45,465 nucleotides of DNA from NCBI GenBank assembly GCA_028277845.1, contig JANQFL010000088.1, positions 1 through 45,465 of the forward strand, in the 5' to 3' direction. The notes beneath the pieces were generated by a model that saw only the letters and a program-made list of their open reading frames with translations, was not told the DNA's origin and did no database searches. The stretch comes from Sneathiellales bacterium (GTDB lineage Bacteria > Pseudomonadota > Alphaproteobacteria > JANQFL01). Shown here piece after piece: positions 17,583 through 25,634 of this stretch. The translations under genes and the position numbers were made by a program. The stretch's first letter is position 1, and every line of letters starts with the position of its first letter.

Positions 17583-18824
17583 ATGTCCCGGAAAACCTAT
17601 GTCTCACGCCGTTCGGCCTGGCTTGGCCGGACCGCCATTGCGGCCGTCATTGCGGCAGGTACGTTTGCCGCGCCGGCCCTCGCCCAAGACGTCAAGATCG
17701 GCGCCTTGTTCGGCGTTACCGGCCCGCTGGCCAATTACATCCCGCCGATCCAATCGGGCGCCGAATTGGCGGTCAAGGAAGTCAACGCCCAAGGGGGCAT
17801 CCTGAAAGGTGGTAAACTCAGCTTGATCATCGGTGACACTCAGGCCACCGCCCAGGTTTCGGTCGATGCCGCCAACAAGCTGGTCAATGTCAACAACGTG
17901 ACCGCGATCGTCGGCGCTCTGGCCAGCGGCGCCACCATTGCCGCCGCCAACTCGGCCACGGTTCCGGCAGGCGTATTGATGGTTTCACCTGCGTCGACCT
18001 CGCCGGCCATCACCGACCTCAAGGACAATGACTATCTTTTCCGGGTCGTGCCGTCGGATGCCTATCAGGGCAAGATGCTGGCCAAGCTGTTGCTGCGGGA
18101 AGGCGTCAAAAAGGTGGCGCTGACCTACATCAACAATGACTACGGTGTCGGCCTGGCCGGTGCCTTCCGCGCCAACTTCACGGCCGGTGGCGGCACCATC
18201 GCCGGCGACCAGTCGCACGAACCCAAGAAAAGCTCGTACCGTTCCGAACTGGCGACCCTGTCGTCGGGCGGCGCGGAAGCCCTTGTGCTGATCGCCTATT
18301 CCAACGATTCGGGCCCAACCATGATCCGCCAATCGTTGGAAAACGGTTTCTTCGGCAAGTTCATCGGCACCGACGGCCTGCGCGATCCGAAAATGGTCGA
18401 ACAACTCGGCGGCCAAAACCTGGAAGGCATGATCTTCTCGACGCCGGGTGAAGTCCCGGGGACTTCGGCCGCGGCCAAGCTGAACAAGAACTTCACCGCC
18501 CATGATGCCGATAGTGTCGGCAAGCCGTTTGCGGCCCAAACCTACGACGCGGCCTTCCTGGTCGCCCTGGCCGTCGAGAAGGCCGGCAGCACCGACCGCG
18601 AAGCCGTGCGCGACGCCCTGCGCGCCGTCGCCAACCCGCCCGGTGCCGTCATCGAGCCCGGCGAATGGGCCAAGGCCAAGAAGCTGATCGCCGAAGGCAA
18701 GGACATCAACTACGAAGGCGCCTCGGGCCCGCAGGACTTTGACGGCCAGGGCGAAGTGGCCGCCGTCATCGACCAATGGACCATCCGCGGCGGCAAGATG
18801 GTCAAGGTCGGCCAAATCCAATAG
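17583..18824 (+). CDS. Branched-chain amino acid ABC transporter substrate-binding protein
   Basis: Periplasmic ligand-binding protein (Peripla_BP_6, LivJ/LivK type), 413 residues. A Sec signal peptide covers about residues 1-35 (RRSAWLGRTAIAAVIAAGTF, cleavage after ALA). The mature start DVKIGALFGVTGPLANYIPP is the typical first lobe, followed by GAELAVKEVNAQGGI, then GALASGATIAAANSATVPAG and TYINNDYGVGLAGAFRANF. A perfect AGGAGG at 17573-17578, 4 bp before the ATG, predicts strong translation. No permease or ATPase genes follow. The livGFHM set at 30350-33749 lacks a binding protein and is an obvious candidate partner, although 12 kb away. Ligand could be branched or aromatic amino acids. 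Confidence 0.93.
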   Translation: MSRKTYVSRRSAWLGRTAIAAVIAAGTFAAPALAQDVKIGALFGVTGPLANYIPPIQSGAELAVKEVNAQGGILKGGKLSLIIGDTQATAQVSVDAANKLVNVNNVTAIVGALASGATIAAANSATVPAGVLMVSPASTSPAITDLKDNDYLFRVVPSDAYQGKMLAKLLLREGVKKVALTYINNDYGVGLAGAFRANFTAGGGTIAGDQSHEPKKSSYRSELATLSSGGAEALVLIAYSNDSGPTMIRQSLENGFFGKFIGTDGLRDPKMVEQLGGQNLEGMIFSTPGEVPGTSAAAKLNKNFTAHDADSVGKPFAAQTYDAAFLVALAVEKAGSTDREAVRDALRAVANPPGAVIEPGEWAKAKKLIAEGKDINYEGASGPQDFDGQGEVAAVIDQWTIRGGKMVKVGQIQ

Positions 18825-18846
18825 GCGTCCTCGAACGCAATTCTTC

Positions 18847-18878
18847 AAGCCCCTTCCCAGGCCGCCGGGAGGGGGCTT
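18847..18878 (+). terminator. Rho-independent terminator after the binding-protein gene
   Basis: The stem AAGCCCCTTCCC (18847-18858) pairs with GGGAGGGGGCTT (18867-18878), with one G-U pair and an 8-nt loop, followed by TTCTCTTT. It lies 23 bp after the stop. The convergent PAS gene ends at 18895, so it may act in both directions. Confidence 0.8.
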
Positions 18879-18894
18879 TCTCTTTGCGCATATA

Positions 18895-19524
18895 TTAGGA
18901 CGCTCTGTCGAGAAGAGCCGTTAGCGGTGTAAAGGTTTTGCTCGGAACCACGTCCCGTTGCTGCTCGGCCTGTTCCGAAACCGGCGAATAGATGGTGGCC
19001 CCGAGGATGTATGCGCTGACCCCTTGCTCGTTCTGCAACGGTACGAACAGGCGCTCGCCAATTCCCGGCCGTTGAATGGTGTGCATGTAGACGGGTCCGA
19101 TGGAATGGCAGACACCGGGCGCGTTGAGCACCTTCATGTACTGTTCCGATACCAACTCCCAAGCTTCGTCGCCGATGACCTCGCGGAACAAACACCCGAC
19201 GATATTTGTCGCATACAGCGCCTTGACATCTTCTCCGGCCAGGCGGCATCGGAACTCGGTGGTTCCCGGAAGGTGCTCCTGTATCCAAATATTCGGCAAA
19301 AGACGGGGGATGTCCAATGGGTCGATGTCGCGCCGCCCGGGGGGCTTCAATCCATCCACCTTCGTGAGCCAGTAGTCCAACAGCGCCTGCAGCTTGCCGT
19401 TTTTGATTGCGGGTGATGCATCAAGCTCCTCGATGGCCCGCGGCAAGCTGGTTGCTCCGTATGTCGTAGGATCGCTGATACCGGCACCATTCCTCGTCTT
19501 GATCCACACAAGCGGCACGTTCAT
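18895..19524 (-). CDS. PAS domain-containing protein (PAS_5 type)
   Basis: A 209-residue soluble protein with a single PAS_5-like domain and no attached output domain. LLDYWLTKVDGLKPPGRRDI and DPLDIPRLLPNIWIQE form the conserved entry of PAS_5 proteins. FRCRLAGEDVKALYATNIVG, the IGPVYMHTIQ segment and RLFVPLQNEQGVSAYILGAT follow as the PAS core strands. Role is probably ligand or redox sensing, unknown in detail. I chose ATG 19524 (MNVPLVWIK) because GGAAAG is 5 bp upstream. The alternative ATG at 19557 is TTG in the duplicated copy at 24 kb, which argues against it. The first ~50 codons and upstream sequence are duplicated at 24076-24276. Confidence 0.82.
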   Translation of the reverse strand: MNVPLVWIKTRNGAGISDPTTYGATSLPRAIEELDASPAIKNGKLQALLDYWLTKVDGLKPPGRRDIDPLDIPRLLPNIWIQEHLPGTTEFRCRLAGEDVKALYATNIVGCLFREVIGDEAWELVSEQYMKVLNAPGVCHSIGPVYMHTIQRPGIGERLFVPLQNEQGVSAYILGATIYSPVSEQAEQQRDVVPSKTFTPLTALLDRAS

Positions 19525-19582
19525 GCGGCTTTCCGCAGACAAGAATAATCGAATCATACGGCGCCCGAAAGCAACTTACCCG
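19382..19582. repeat. 201-bp direct repeat, copy 1 (5' end of PAS gene)
   Basis: Ungapped match to 24076-24276 at a constant offset of 4694 bp; by hand I count 8 mismatches in 201 bases (about 96% identity), most of them clustered at the low-coordinate end. The copy comprises the first ~47 codons of the intact PAS gene plus 58 bp upstream. At its high-coordinate edge it abuts a truncated methyltransferase gene exactly. Coding changes between copies are conservative (Ile/Val, Asn/Ser) or silent. Confidence 0.95.
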
Positions 19583-19731
19583 CCGCCGCAACCGAGTTCC
19601 AGCACATCCATGTCGGGCCGGAGATACGTGGGCGAGATCTACAGCATTTTCTGATAAACACTTTCGTCCGGGATCGGCTTCGCGGTGTAGCGTTTGGCAA
19701 TCCGGTCCCAGAAACGACTTGAGCCGCTCAT
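19583..19731 (-). pseudogene. Truncated class I SAM methyltransferase remnant
   Basis: Starting at the ATG at 19731, the minus strand encodes MSGSSRFWDRIAKRYTAKPI then PDESVYQKML, an in-frame TAG (19641-19639), then ISPTYLRPDMDVLELGCGGG. The pattern FWDxIAxxYxxxPI...YLRPDMxVLExGCG is the N-terminus of a family of SAM-dependent methyltransferases and ends in the SAM-binding motif I. The gene is cut off exactly where the 201-bp repeat begins, so about three quarters of the protein is missing. The combination of premature stop and truncation makes it a dead gene. Confidence 0.8.
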
Positions 19732-19875
19732 GGACAATACTGCTCCCCAACCAATGATGAATTGCGACAATTGGCTTAATTTATGTCTTACCGATATTTT
19801 GGCTAGGGTACCGGGTAGTAACGAAGTGGTTAGTAATTCCGGCTTGAATAGCGGTCTTCCGAAACGGCGCAAATC

Positions 19876-21333
19876 ATGAGTGAGGGAATGGACGGCGCAA
19901 TTCGATTTCTGCTCAATGGCGTGCCCCGCGCCTTGACCACCGTCGCGCCGAATACGTCCGTTCTCTCGTATCTCAGAGAAACGGAATTGCTGTGCGGCAC
20001 CAAGGACGGTTGCAGTACCGGCGGTTGCGGTGCCTGCACGGTGGCGTTGGCGGAACTGTCTGAAGACGGACTGCACTACCGGTCCGTCAACGCATGTAAC
20101 CTGCCCGTCACCGAATTGCACGGCAAGCTCCTGGTCACCATCGAAGGGCTGGCCGGCAAAGACGGACGCCTGCATCCCGTACAAGCGGCAATCTTGCGGC
20201 AGCATGGAACGCAATGCGGCTACTGCACGCCCGGTGTCGCGATGTCGCTTTTTTGCCTGAATCATCGGAAACGCGGAAATGAAGCGGACGACGCGGAAGT
20301 GATCCGTTCCCTGTCGGGTAATATTTGCCGTTGCACGGGGTATCGGCCGCTCTTGGCTGCGGCGCGGGACATCGCGGATGGGAGCGAAGACTGGTATCTG
20401 GAAAACGAACATCGGCTTGCCGAACAATTACGCGACCACGTCGGTGCGACACGCATCGTCCTAGAGACCGAGGATTGGCGCTTCGTCGCCTCCCGATCCT
20501 TGACTGATGTGCTCGATGAATTGAAATCCAACCCGGAAGCGACGTTGATTTGCGGCGGGACTGCCTCTTCCCAATCCCGTGCGAGGACAAATGGCCGCGC
20601 GACCGTCGTGTCGATCGCCGATGTCGCGGAGTTGCGCAAGGTCGAAACGGCGGTTGATACGATCGAGATCGGCGCGGCTGTTCCTTATGAAGACATGCTG
20701 CCGGTTTTTGACCGTACGCATCCGGATCTTGCCGCACTGATTCGGCGCCTCGGCTGTCAGCAAACGAGGAACCGGGGGACACTGGGTGGTGCTATCGGAC
20801 AAAAACGCCTTACGGGCGACGTGATCGCCGGACTGTTGGTTCTGGGCGCCGACGTCGTTTTGCGATCGCCGGACGATGAACGATCGGTTTCGTTGGACAC
20901 CTATAATGACGAACCCGACTTGCGCTGCCGGACGGGCGAAGTCATCACCCGCATCAAGATCCCCTTGTGCGGTCCTGATGAAGTTTTCCGCACGTACAAG
21001 GTTTCGATACGCCGGGACCTGGCCCTGCCCGTTCTGACATCGGCGTATTACGCACGTGTGCGGGACGGTCGCATTCAGGACGCGCGGATCGCCTACAGTG
21101 GACTGAACGGACAAACCGTCCGTCTGAAAGCCTTCGAACAGGCTGTTTCCGGGCTGTCACCGTCGGTTGGGCTCGCGACCGACACATTGGACGACTTGGC
21201 GAAGTCGATACACGAGTATGCCGTGGACGATGAATCGAGCGCATATGCCCGATCCCTTGCCGTCAATCTGCTGAAGCGGTTCCTCGCCGAGATCGCCCAT
21301 GCAGATCAACCCGTGCAAGTGGCGGCATTATGA
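19876..21333 (+). CDS. Molybdenum hydroxylase small subunit (XdhA-like, 2Fe-2S + FAD)
   Basis: Electron-transfer subunit of a xanthine-dehydrogenase-family enzyme, 485 residues, close in size to Rhodobacter XdhA. Plant-type 2Fe-2S cluster ligands are Cys46, 51, 54 and 74 (GCSTGGCGACTV, VNACNLPV). The second cluster uses Cys114, 117, 151 and 153 (QCGYCTPG, GNICRCTGYRP). The FAD domain spans about 195-365 and the CO-dehydrogenase flavoprotein C-terminal domain about 370-470. The usual FAD loop GGNIA...GD is here GGAIGQKRLTGD (304-315), a clear departure. Start is ATG 19876, or ATG 19888. The stop overlaps the large-subunit start by 4 bp (ATGA). Confidence 0.9.
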   Translation: MSEGMDGAIRFLLNGVPRALTTVAPNTSVLSYLRETELLCGTKDGCSTGGCGACTVALAELSEDGLHYRSVNACNLPVTELHGKLLVTIEGLAGKDGRLHPVQAAILRQHGTQCGYCTPGVAMSLFCLNHRKRGNEADDAEVIRSLSGNICRCTGYRPLLAAARDIADGSEDWYLENEHRLAEQLRDHVGATRIVLETEDWRFVASRSLTDVLDELKSNPEATLICGGTASSQSRARTNGRATVVSIADVAELRKVETAVDTIEIGAAVPYEDMLPVFDRTHPDLAALIRRLGCQQTRNRGTLGGAIGQKRLTGDVIAGLLVLGADVVLRSPDDERSVSLDTYNDEPDLRCRTGEVITRIKIPLCGPDEVFRTYKVSIRRDLALPVLTSAYYARVRDGRIQDARIAYSGLNGQTVRLKAFEQAVSGLSPSVGLATDTLDDLAKSIHEYAVDDESSAYARSLAVNLLKRFLAEIAHADQPVQVAAL

Positions 21334-23642
21334 AACAGGGGCTGAACGGCGGCGTTCACACACCGATCGCCCATGACAGCGCGGTCAAACACGCCAACGG
21401 CCAGGCACAGTTTGTCGCGGACCGGCCGCTGCCCCACGGTTGTCTGCACGCCTGTCTGGTGACCAGCCCGCACGCCCACGCCAGTATCGTTCATATTGAC
21501 CGGGACGCTGCACTCGCCATGCCCGGCGTGCATGCGGTGGTAACGGCAACCGACATTCCCGGCTTCAACGACGATGGTTTGAGCATTCCAGGAGAAGGCG
21601 TTCTGGCGGAGGCACATGTCGGTTGTGTCGGCCAGCCGGTCGCCGCAGTCGCTGCTGAGACCCTGGAGCAGGCCCGCGTCGCTGCGTCCCGAATCGATGT
21701 CCAATACGAACCGCTTCCCGCCGTTTTGACGATCGAGGATGCGCTTGAGCAAAAGCAATTCGTGACCCATCCCGTTGTCTTGCAAAGAGGGAGCCCCGCG
21801 CAGGAGCTTGGACATGCGGCACACCGGATTCGCGGCCAATTGTCGATCGGCAGCCAAGAGCACCTTTATCTGGAAACGCAGATCGCCGTTGCCATACCCG
21901 ATGAAGACAGCACAGTAGAGATCCGGTGCTCCACACAGAACCCGTTCATGGTGCAACGCTCGGCGGCCAAGATCCTTGGTATTCCGCTGAATGCTGTAAC
22001 GGTCGATGTCCGGCGTGTCGGCGGCGGCTTCGGTGGCAAGGGCATGGGCGCAGTTCAGGTCGCCTCCACCGCAGCTTTGCTCGCCTGGTCGTCCGGTCGG
22101 CCGGTCCGATTGAAACTTGACCGCAAAACCGATCTGCAGGTGACGGATAAACGGCATGAATGCCTAGTCACATACGAAGCCGGATTCGACGACGATGCAC
22201 GCGTCAATGCCATCGCAATAACCGTGGCCGCCCGTTGCGGCCATCAGCTCGGCATGTCGCGCACGGTGCTCGAACGCACGATCATGCACGCCGACAACTG
22301 CTATCACTTCGACAATCTGCTGTTTCGCGGCTTCGGTTGCCGGACCAACACGGTTTCCGCCGGTGCCATGCGGGCCTTTGGCACCCTGCAGGGCATGGTC
22401 GGGGTCGAAGCGGTCATGGACCATATCGCCCGCCATCTGGATATGGATCCGCTGACAGTCCGCGCGCGCAACTATTATCGTGACGAAGCACGAAACACGA
22501 CGCCGTACGGCCAAGTGGTGGAAGACAATCTGATCGGCGAGACCGTTGCCCAGGTGCAGACAGCTTCCGAATGGGACCGGCGGCGGCGCGAAATAGACGG
22601 CTTCAACGCCGACAACCCGGTATTGCGCAAGGGTCTCGCTATGGTGCCGATCAAGTACGGTATCGGCATGCACCTCGAGCACCTGCATCAGGCCAGCGCT
22701 CTCATCAACGTATTCGCCGACGGCAGCGTGCATCTCAATCACGGCGGCGCGGAAATGGGTCAAGGCCTGTTCATTAAGATGGCGCAAATCGTGTCACAGG
22801 TGCTGCAGATCGATATCGGGCACATCCGCCCGATGGCGACCAACACCGAGAAAATCCCCAACGCGACGCCGACGGGTGGCTCAATCAGCACCGATTTGAT
22901 CGGCAAGGCGACGGAAAACGCCGCCGGTATCATCCGTGAACGGTTGACCCGTCTGCTGGCCGCCCGGTTCAAGGTTCCAGCGCATGCCATTGCTTTTGCC
23001 GACAACCAGATAAGCGTCGGCAACCGATGGATATCCTGGAAAGAACTGATCAACTTCGCCTACCACGCGCGCATACCGCTGATGGCGACTGGGTATTTCC
23101 AGACACCGAAAGTGCATTTCGACCGGCAGAAGTTGCAGGGCCGGCCATATGAGTATTTCGTCTACGGGGCGGCGGCGACCGAAGTAGCGGTCGATACCCT
23201 GACCGGTGAGACTCGCGTACTGCGCGCCGATATCATCGAGGATGCCGGGCATTCTCTCAATCCGGCCATCGACATCGGCCAGGTCGAAGGCGGTTTCGTG
23301 CAGGGCATGGGCTGGATGACCATGGAGGAAATCACCTGGGACGAAAACGGCCGATTGCGAAATGACGGCCTCGGTACCTATCTGGTGCCGATGGCGTCGG
23401 ACGTTCCCACGGATTTCCGGGTTCAGTTGTTGGCCAACCGGCCGAATGCGGAAGAAACGATTTACCGATCCAAGGGAATCGGCGAACCACCGCTGACAAT
23501 GGCCTTGTGCGTGTGGCTGGCCATACGCGACGCGGTGCAATCCCTGGGCGCGCCGGGACGGGTTGCCGAACTCGATATCCCGGCGACCCCTGCCCGCGTT
23601 CTCGCGGCGATCGAAGACATCCAGCGCCCTCGGGCACCGTGA
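21330..23642 (+). CDS. Molybdenum hydroxylase large subunit (XdhB-like)
   Basis: Molybdopterin-binding catalytic subunit, 770 residues (Rhodobacter XdhB is of similar length). It hydroxylates a heterocycle or aldehyde using water. MGQGLFIKMAQIVSQVL and GGGFGGKG (231-238) are cofactor-binding loops, and SKGIGEPPL carries the catalytic Glu719. Gln176 (SQEHLYLET), Arg316 (LERTIMH) and the AMRAFGTLQGM loop correspond to active-site positions of xanthine dehydrogenase. The purine-anchoring Glu that normally ends GGGFGGKE is Gly238. No xdhC or other maturation gene is adjacent. The substrate is therefore probably not xanthine; aldehyde or N-heterocycle oxidation is possible. Confidence 0.9.
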   Translation: MKQGLNGGVHTPIAHDSAVKHANGQAQFVADRPLPHGCLHACLVTSPHAHASIVHIDRDAALAMPGVHAVVTATDIPGFNDDGLSIPGEGVLAEAHVGCVGQPVAAVAAETLEQARVAASRIDVQYEPLPAVLTIEDALEQKQFVTHPVVLQRGSPAQELGHAAHRIRGQLSIGSQEHLYLETQIAVAIPDEDSTVEIRCSTQNPFMVQRSAAKILGIPLNAVTVDVRRVGGGFGGKGMGAVQVASTAALLAWSSGRPVRLKLDRKTDLQVTDKRHECLVTYEAGFDDDARVNAIAITVAARCGHQLGMSRTVLERTIMHADNCYHFDNLLFRGFGCRTNTVSAGAMRAFGTLQGMVGVEAVMDHIARHLDMDPLTVRARNYYRDEARNTTPYGQVVEDNLIGETVAQVQTASEWDRRRREIDGFNADNPVLRKGLAMVPIKYGIGMHLEHLHQASALINVFADGSVHLNHGGAEMGQGLFIKMAQIVSQVLQIDIGHIRPMATNTEKIPNATPTGGSISTDLIGKATENAAGIIRERLTRLLAARFKVPAHAIAFADNQISVGNRWISWKELINFAYHARIPLMATGYFQTPKVHFDRQKLQGRPYEYFVYGAAATEVAVDTLTGETRVLRADIIEDAGHSLNPAIDIGQVEGGFVQGMGWMTMEEITWDENGRLRNDGLGTYLVPMASDVPTDFRVQLLANRPNAEETIYRSKGIGEPPLTMALCVWLAIRDAVQSLGAPGRVAELDIPATPARVLAAIEDIQRPRAP

Positions 23643-23648
23643 TTCACA

Positions 23649-24075
23649 TCAGTAGCGTAGATCGGCTTTGGCACGCGCGATCCATTCCCGATTCAAAGCG
23701 CCGCCCTGCTTCTTGGTTCGGCTCGTGTCGAGAGAAAACACGTGACCCGTTTCAATGCCGACGAAGTCGCGGACCTGACGACACACGGTATTTGAATTGT
23801 CCAGCAGGTTTTCATAAAACACGTTCAGTGGATCAATATCGCCGAGAGCGAACAAGCGTTCCAAGCCTGCCCACTGCGCCTGAATGTGGAACATGGCTTC
23901 GTTGACTAGTTTGTAGTCGTAGACCGCTTATCTACAGAGGTCCGCCATGATTTGTTTTGACAGGCGATGCATAATGACACGGCCCATGCGGTTCGATTCC
24001 GCCAGTAAATCGCAAACAGTTTGCTACCCGACCGCAGCACCGTGCAAACCAGATACTGCGTGACCTCGCCTTCGT
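23649..24075 (-). pseudogene. Decayed Stf0-type sulfotransferase
   Basis: Two frames on the minus strand carry pieces of a PAPS-dependent Stf0/NodH-like sulfotransferase. The N-terminal piece (about 24075-24020) reads YEGEVTQYLVCTVLRSGSK, with the RSGS phosphosulfate-binding loop. After a frameshift and a stop, the C-terminal piece (about 23925-23649) reads YDYKLVNEAMFHIQAQWAGL, then DPLNVFYENLLDN and RQVRDFVGIE, the conserved Stf0 tail. Around 100 central residues are missing compared with a normal ~250-residue enzyme. The first few codons are replaced by the 201-bp repeat. A short ATG-started frame 23894-23649 (81 codons) survives but cannot be functional as a sulfotransferase. Confidence 0.75.
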
Positions 24076-24276
24076 AGCGCCTGCAGTTTGCCGCTCTTGA
24101 CCGCGGGTGATGCATCAAGCTCTTCGATGGCCCGCGGCAAGCTGGTTGCTCCGTATGTCGTAGGATCGCTTATACCGGCACCATTCCTCGTCTTGATCCA
24201 CACAAGCGGCACGTTCATGCGGCTTTCCGCAGACAAGAATAATCGAATCAAACGGCGCCCGAAAGCAACTTACCCG
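24076..24276. repeat. 201-bp direct repeat, copy 2 (orphan 5' end of PAS gene)
   Basis: Second copy of 19382-19582 in the same orientation, carrying the first codons of the PAS_5 protein on the minus strand. After LQA the frame runs out of the repeat into the sulfotransferase remnant in a wrong frame and stops at 24024, so no protein function is expected. The upstream in-frame start is TTG here instead of ATG. Confidence 0.95.
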
Positions 24277-24374
24277 GCGTCATCGCCGCGATAAACACGG
24301 ATTTCCCTTTTCCCGGCCGCCACTGACGGCCTGTCGCGAAACCGCCGCGGGAAGCGGCTGATCAGATTCGGCCG

Positions 24375-24404
24375 GGCCGGGTTTCCGCGCACGGGAACCC
24401 GGCC
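24375..24404 (+). terminator. Strong hairpin upstream of the serine hydrolase gene
   Basis: GGCCGGGTTTCC (24375-24386) and GGGAACCCGGCC (24393-24404) form a 12-bp stem with one mismatch and a 6-nt loop; ATTTGCATT follows. It lies in the 244-bp gene-free stretch 24277-24520 and may be a terminator or an intergenic palindrome; the T-tract is weak. Just downstream, 24430-24450 holds two tandem copies of a 13-14-bp unit (GCCATTTATGAAC / GCCATCTATGAAC). Confidence 0.5.
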
Positions 24405-24520
24405 ATTTGCATTCCCGTTACGGAACAGCCATTTATGAACGGCCATCTATGAACTGACATATAGCCAGGCTAATGGTAGTGGCCCCGACCGCAAGGTCCA
24501 TTTGGAGGTGTTGACAGGAT

Positions 24521-25600
24521 ATGCTGCAAAGTCTGATCGTCGTCGCGCTGGTACTCGGTGGATTGGGTATCGGCACTCAGTCGGTGCGGGCGCAGGACAA
24601 CGCCGTAGAGCAGCAGATCAAAAAGGCTTTCGCGGCAGGCCGGTTGAAGGGCCTGCACAGCGTGCTGGTGACGCTGCAGGGCAGGACGTATGCCGAGGTC
24701 TATTTTTCCGGCGCCGACGAGCGTTGGGGCACGCCGACCGGTGACCGTATACACGGCCCGGACAGCCTGCATGATCTGCGCTCGGTTTCGAAATCGATCG
24801 TCGGCCTGTTGTACGGCATCGCGCTGTCGGAAGGCCGGGTGCCCGGTCTCGACGAAAGCGTGATCGCCCGGTTTCCCGAATATGCGGACCTGGCAGCCGA
24901 TCCCGAACGCCGGGCGATCAAGGTGCGCGACCTTCTGACCATGCGTATGGGCACGGACTGGAACGAGGACCTGCCTTACACGGACAGACGCAACAGCGAA
25001 ATCGCCATGGAACTGGCTGCGGACCGCTACCGGTTCGCGCTCGATCGGCCCATGGTGGACGAACCCGGCACGGTCTGGCGTTACAATGGCGGCGCCACGG
25101 CCATTCTTGGCCGCCTGATCGCCAAGGGCACGGGCCGGCCGATCGATGCGTACGCCGCCGAAAAGCTATTCACCCCGCTGGGCATCACACGGTTCGAATG
25201 GGTCGCCGGCGCCGACGGAGAGCCCTCCGCCGCATCGGGACTGAGGCTGAGCATCCGTGACCTGGCGAAGATTGGCCATATGATCGCCGGCGGCGGCAAG
25301 GTCGGCGGCAAACAGATCGTCCCGCCGGAATGGCTGAAGGCCGCGTTCGCGCCGCAAACGACCCTGAGCAGCGGCCTACGCTACGGCTATCACTGGTATC
25401 TTTCGCCGCAAGGCGAGCCACCGGTCTGGGTGTCGGGATTCGGCAACGGTGGGCAACGCCTGACGGTGCTGCCGCAACGCGGCCTGGTGTTCGCTTTCTT
25501 CGCGGGCAACTACAACGACCCCGGCGCCTGGCGCGTCCCGGTCTCGTTGATGGAGACCATCCTCATCCCCGCCCTCAAGGCGGAGACTGCCGAAAAATAG
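24521..25600 (+). CDS. Exported serine hydrolase (beta-lactamase family, class C-like)
   Basis: 359-residue member of the penicillin-binding/beta-lactamase superfamily (PF00144). An N-terminal signal peptide (LIVVALVLGGLGIGTQSVRA) predicts export. The SxxK catalytic tetrad is SVSK, Ser88 to Lys91, in LRSVSKSIVGLLYG. The second motif tyrosine is likely Tyr188 in VWRYNGGATAILGRLI, and the C-terminal motif region reads VSGFGNGGQRLTVLP. Members hydrolyse esters, peptides or beta-lactams; this pattern resembles EstB/CubicO-type enzymes more than true AmpC, so antibiotic resistance should not be assumed. Stands alone. Confidence 0.88.
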   Translation: MLQSLIVVALVLGGLGIGTQSVRAQDNAVEQQIKKAFAAGRLKGLHSVLVTLQGRTYAEVYFSGADERWGTPTGDRIHGPDSLHDLRSVSKSIVGLLYGIALSEGRVPGLDESVIARFPEYADLAADPERRAIKVRDLLTMRMGTDWNEDLPYTDRRNSEIAMELAADRYRFALDRPMVDEPGTVWRYNGGATAILGRLIAKGTGRPIDAYAAEKLFTPLGITRFEWVAGADGEPSAASGLRLSIRDLAKIGHMIAGGGKVGGKQIVPPEWLKAAFAPQTTLSSGLRYGYHWYLSPQGEPPVWVSGFGNGGQRLTVLPQRGLVFAFFAGNYNDPGAWRVPVSLMETILIPALKAETAEK

Positions 25601-25634
25601 CAGTCCCGCCCTTCATGGCGCGCTCTAATCACTC

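Noticed and set aside
24024-24251. Short minus-strand frame beginning like the PAS gene
   Set aside because: It is the 201-bp repeat reading into foreign sequence, starts with TTG, and stops soon after; not a working gene.
19382-24276. Insertion sequence or composite transposon around the xdh-like genes
   Set aside because: The repeats contain no transposase or terminal inverted repeats, and I saw no target-site duplication; they are host-gene fragments.
24521-25600. AmpC-type beta-lactamase resistance gene
   Set aside because: Only the SxxK motif and general fold are shared; the remaining motifs fit EstB/CubicO-like hydrolases, so a resistance claim is not supported.
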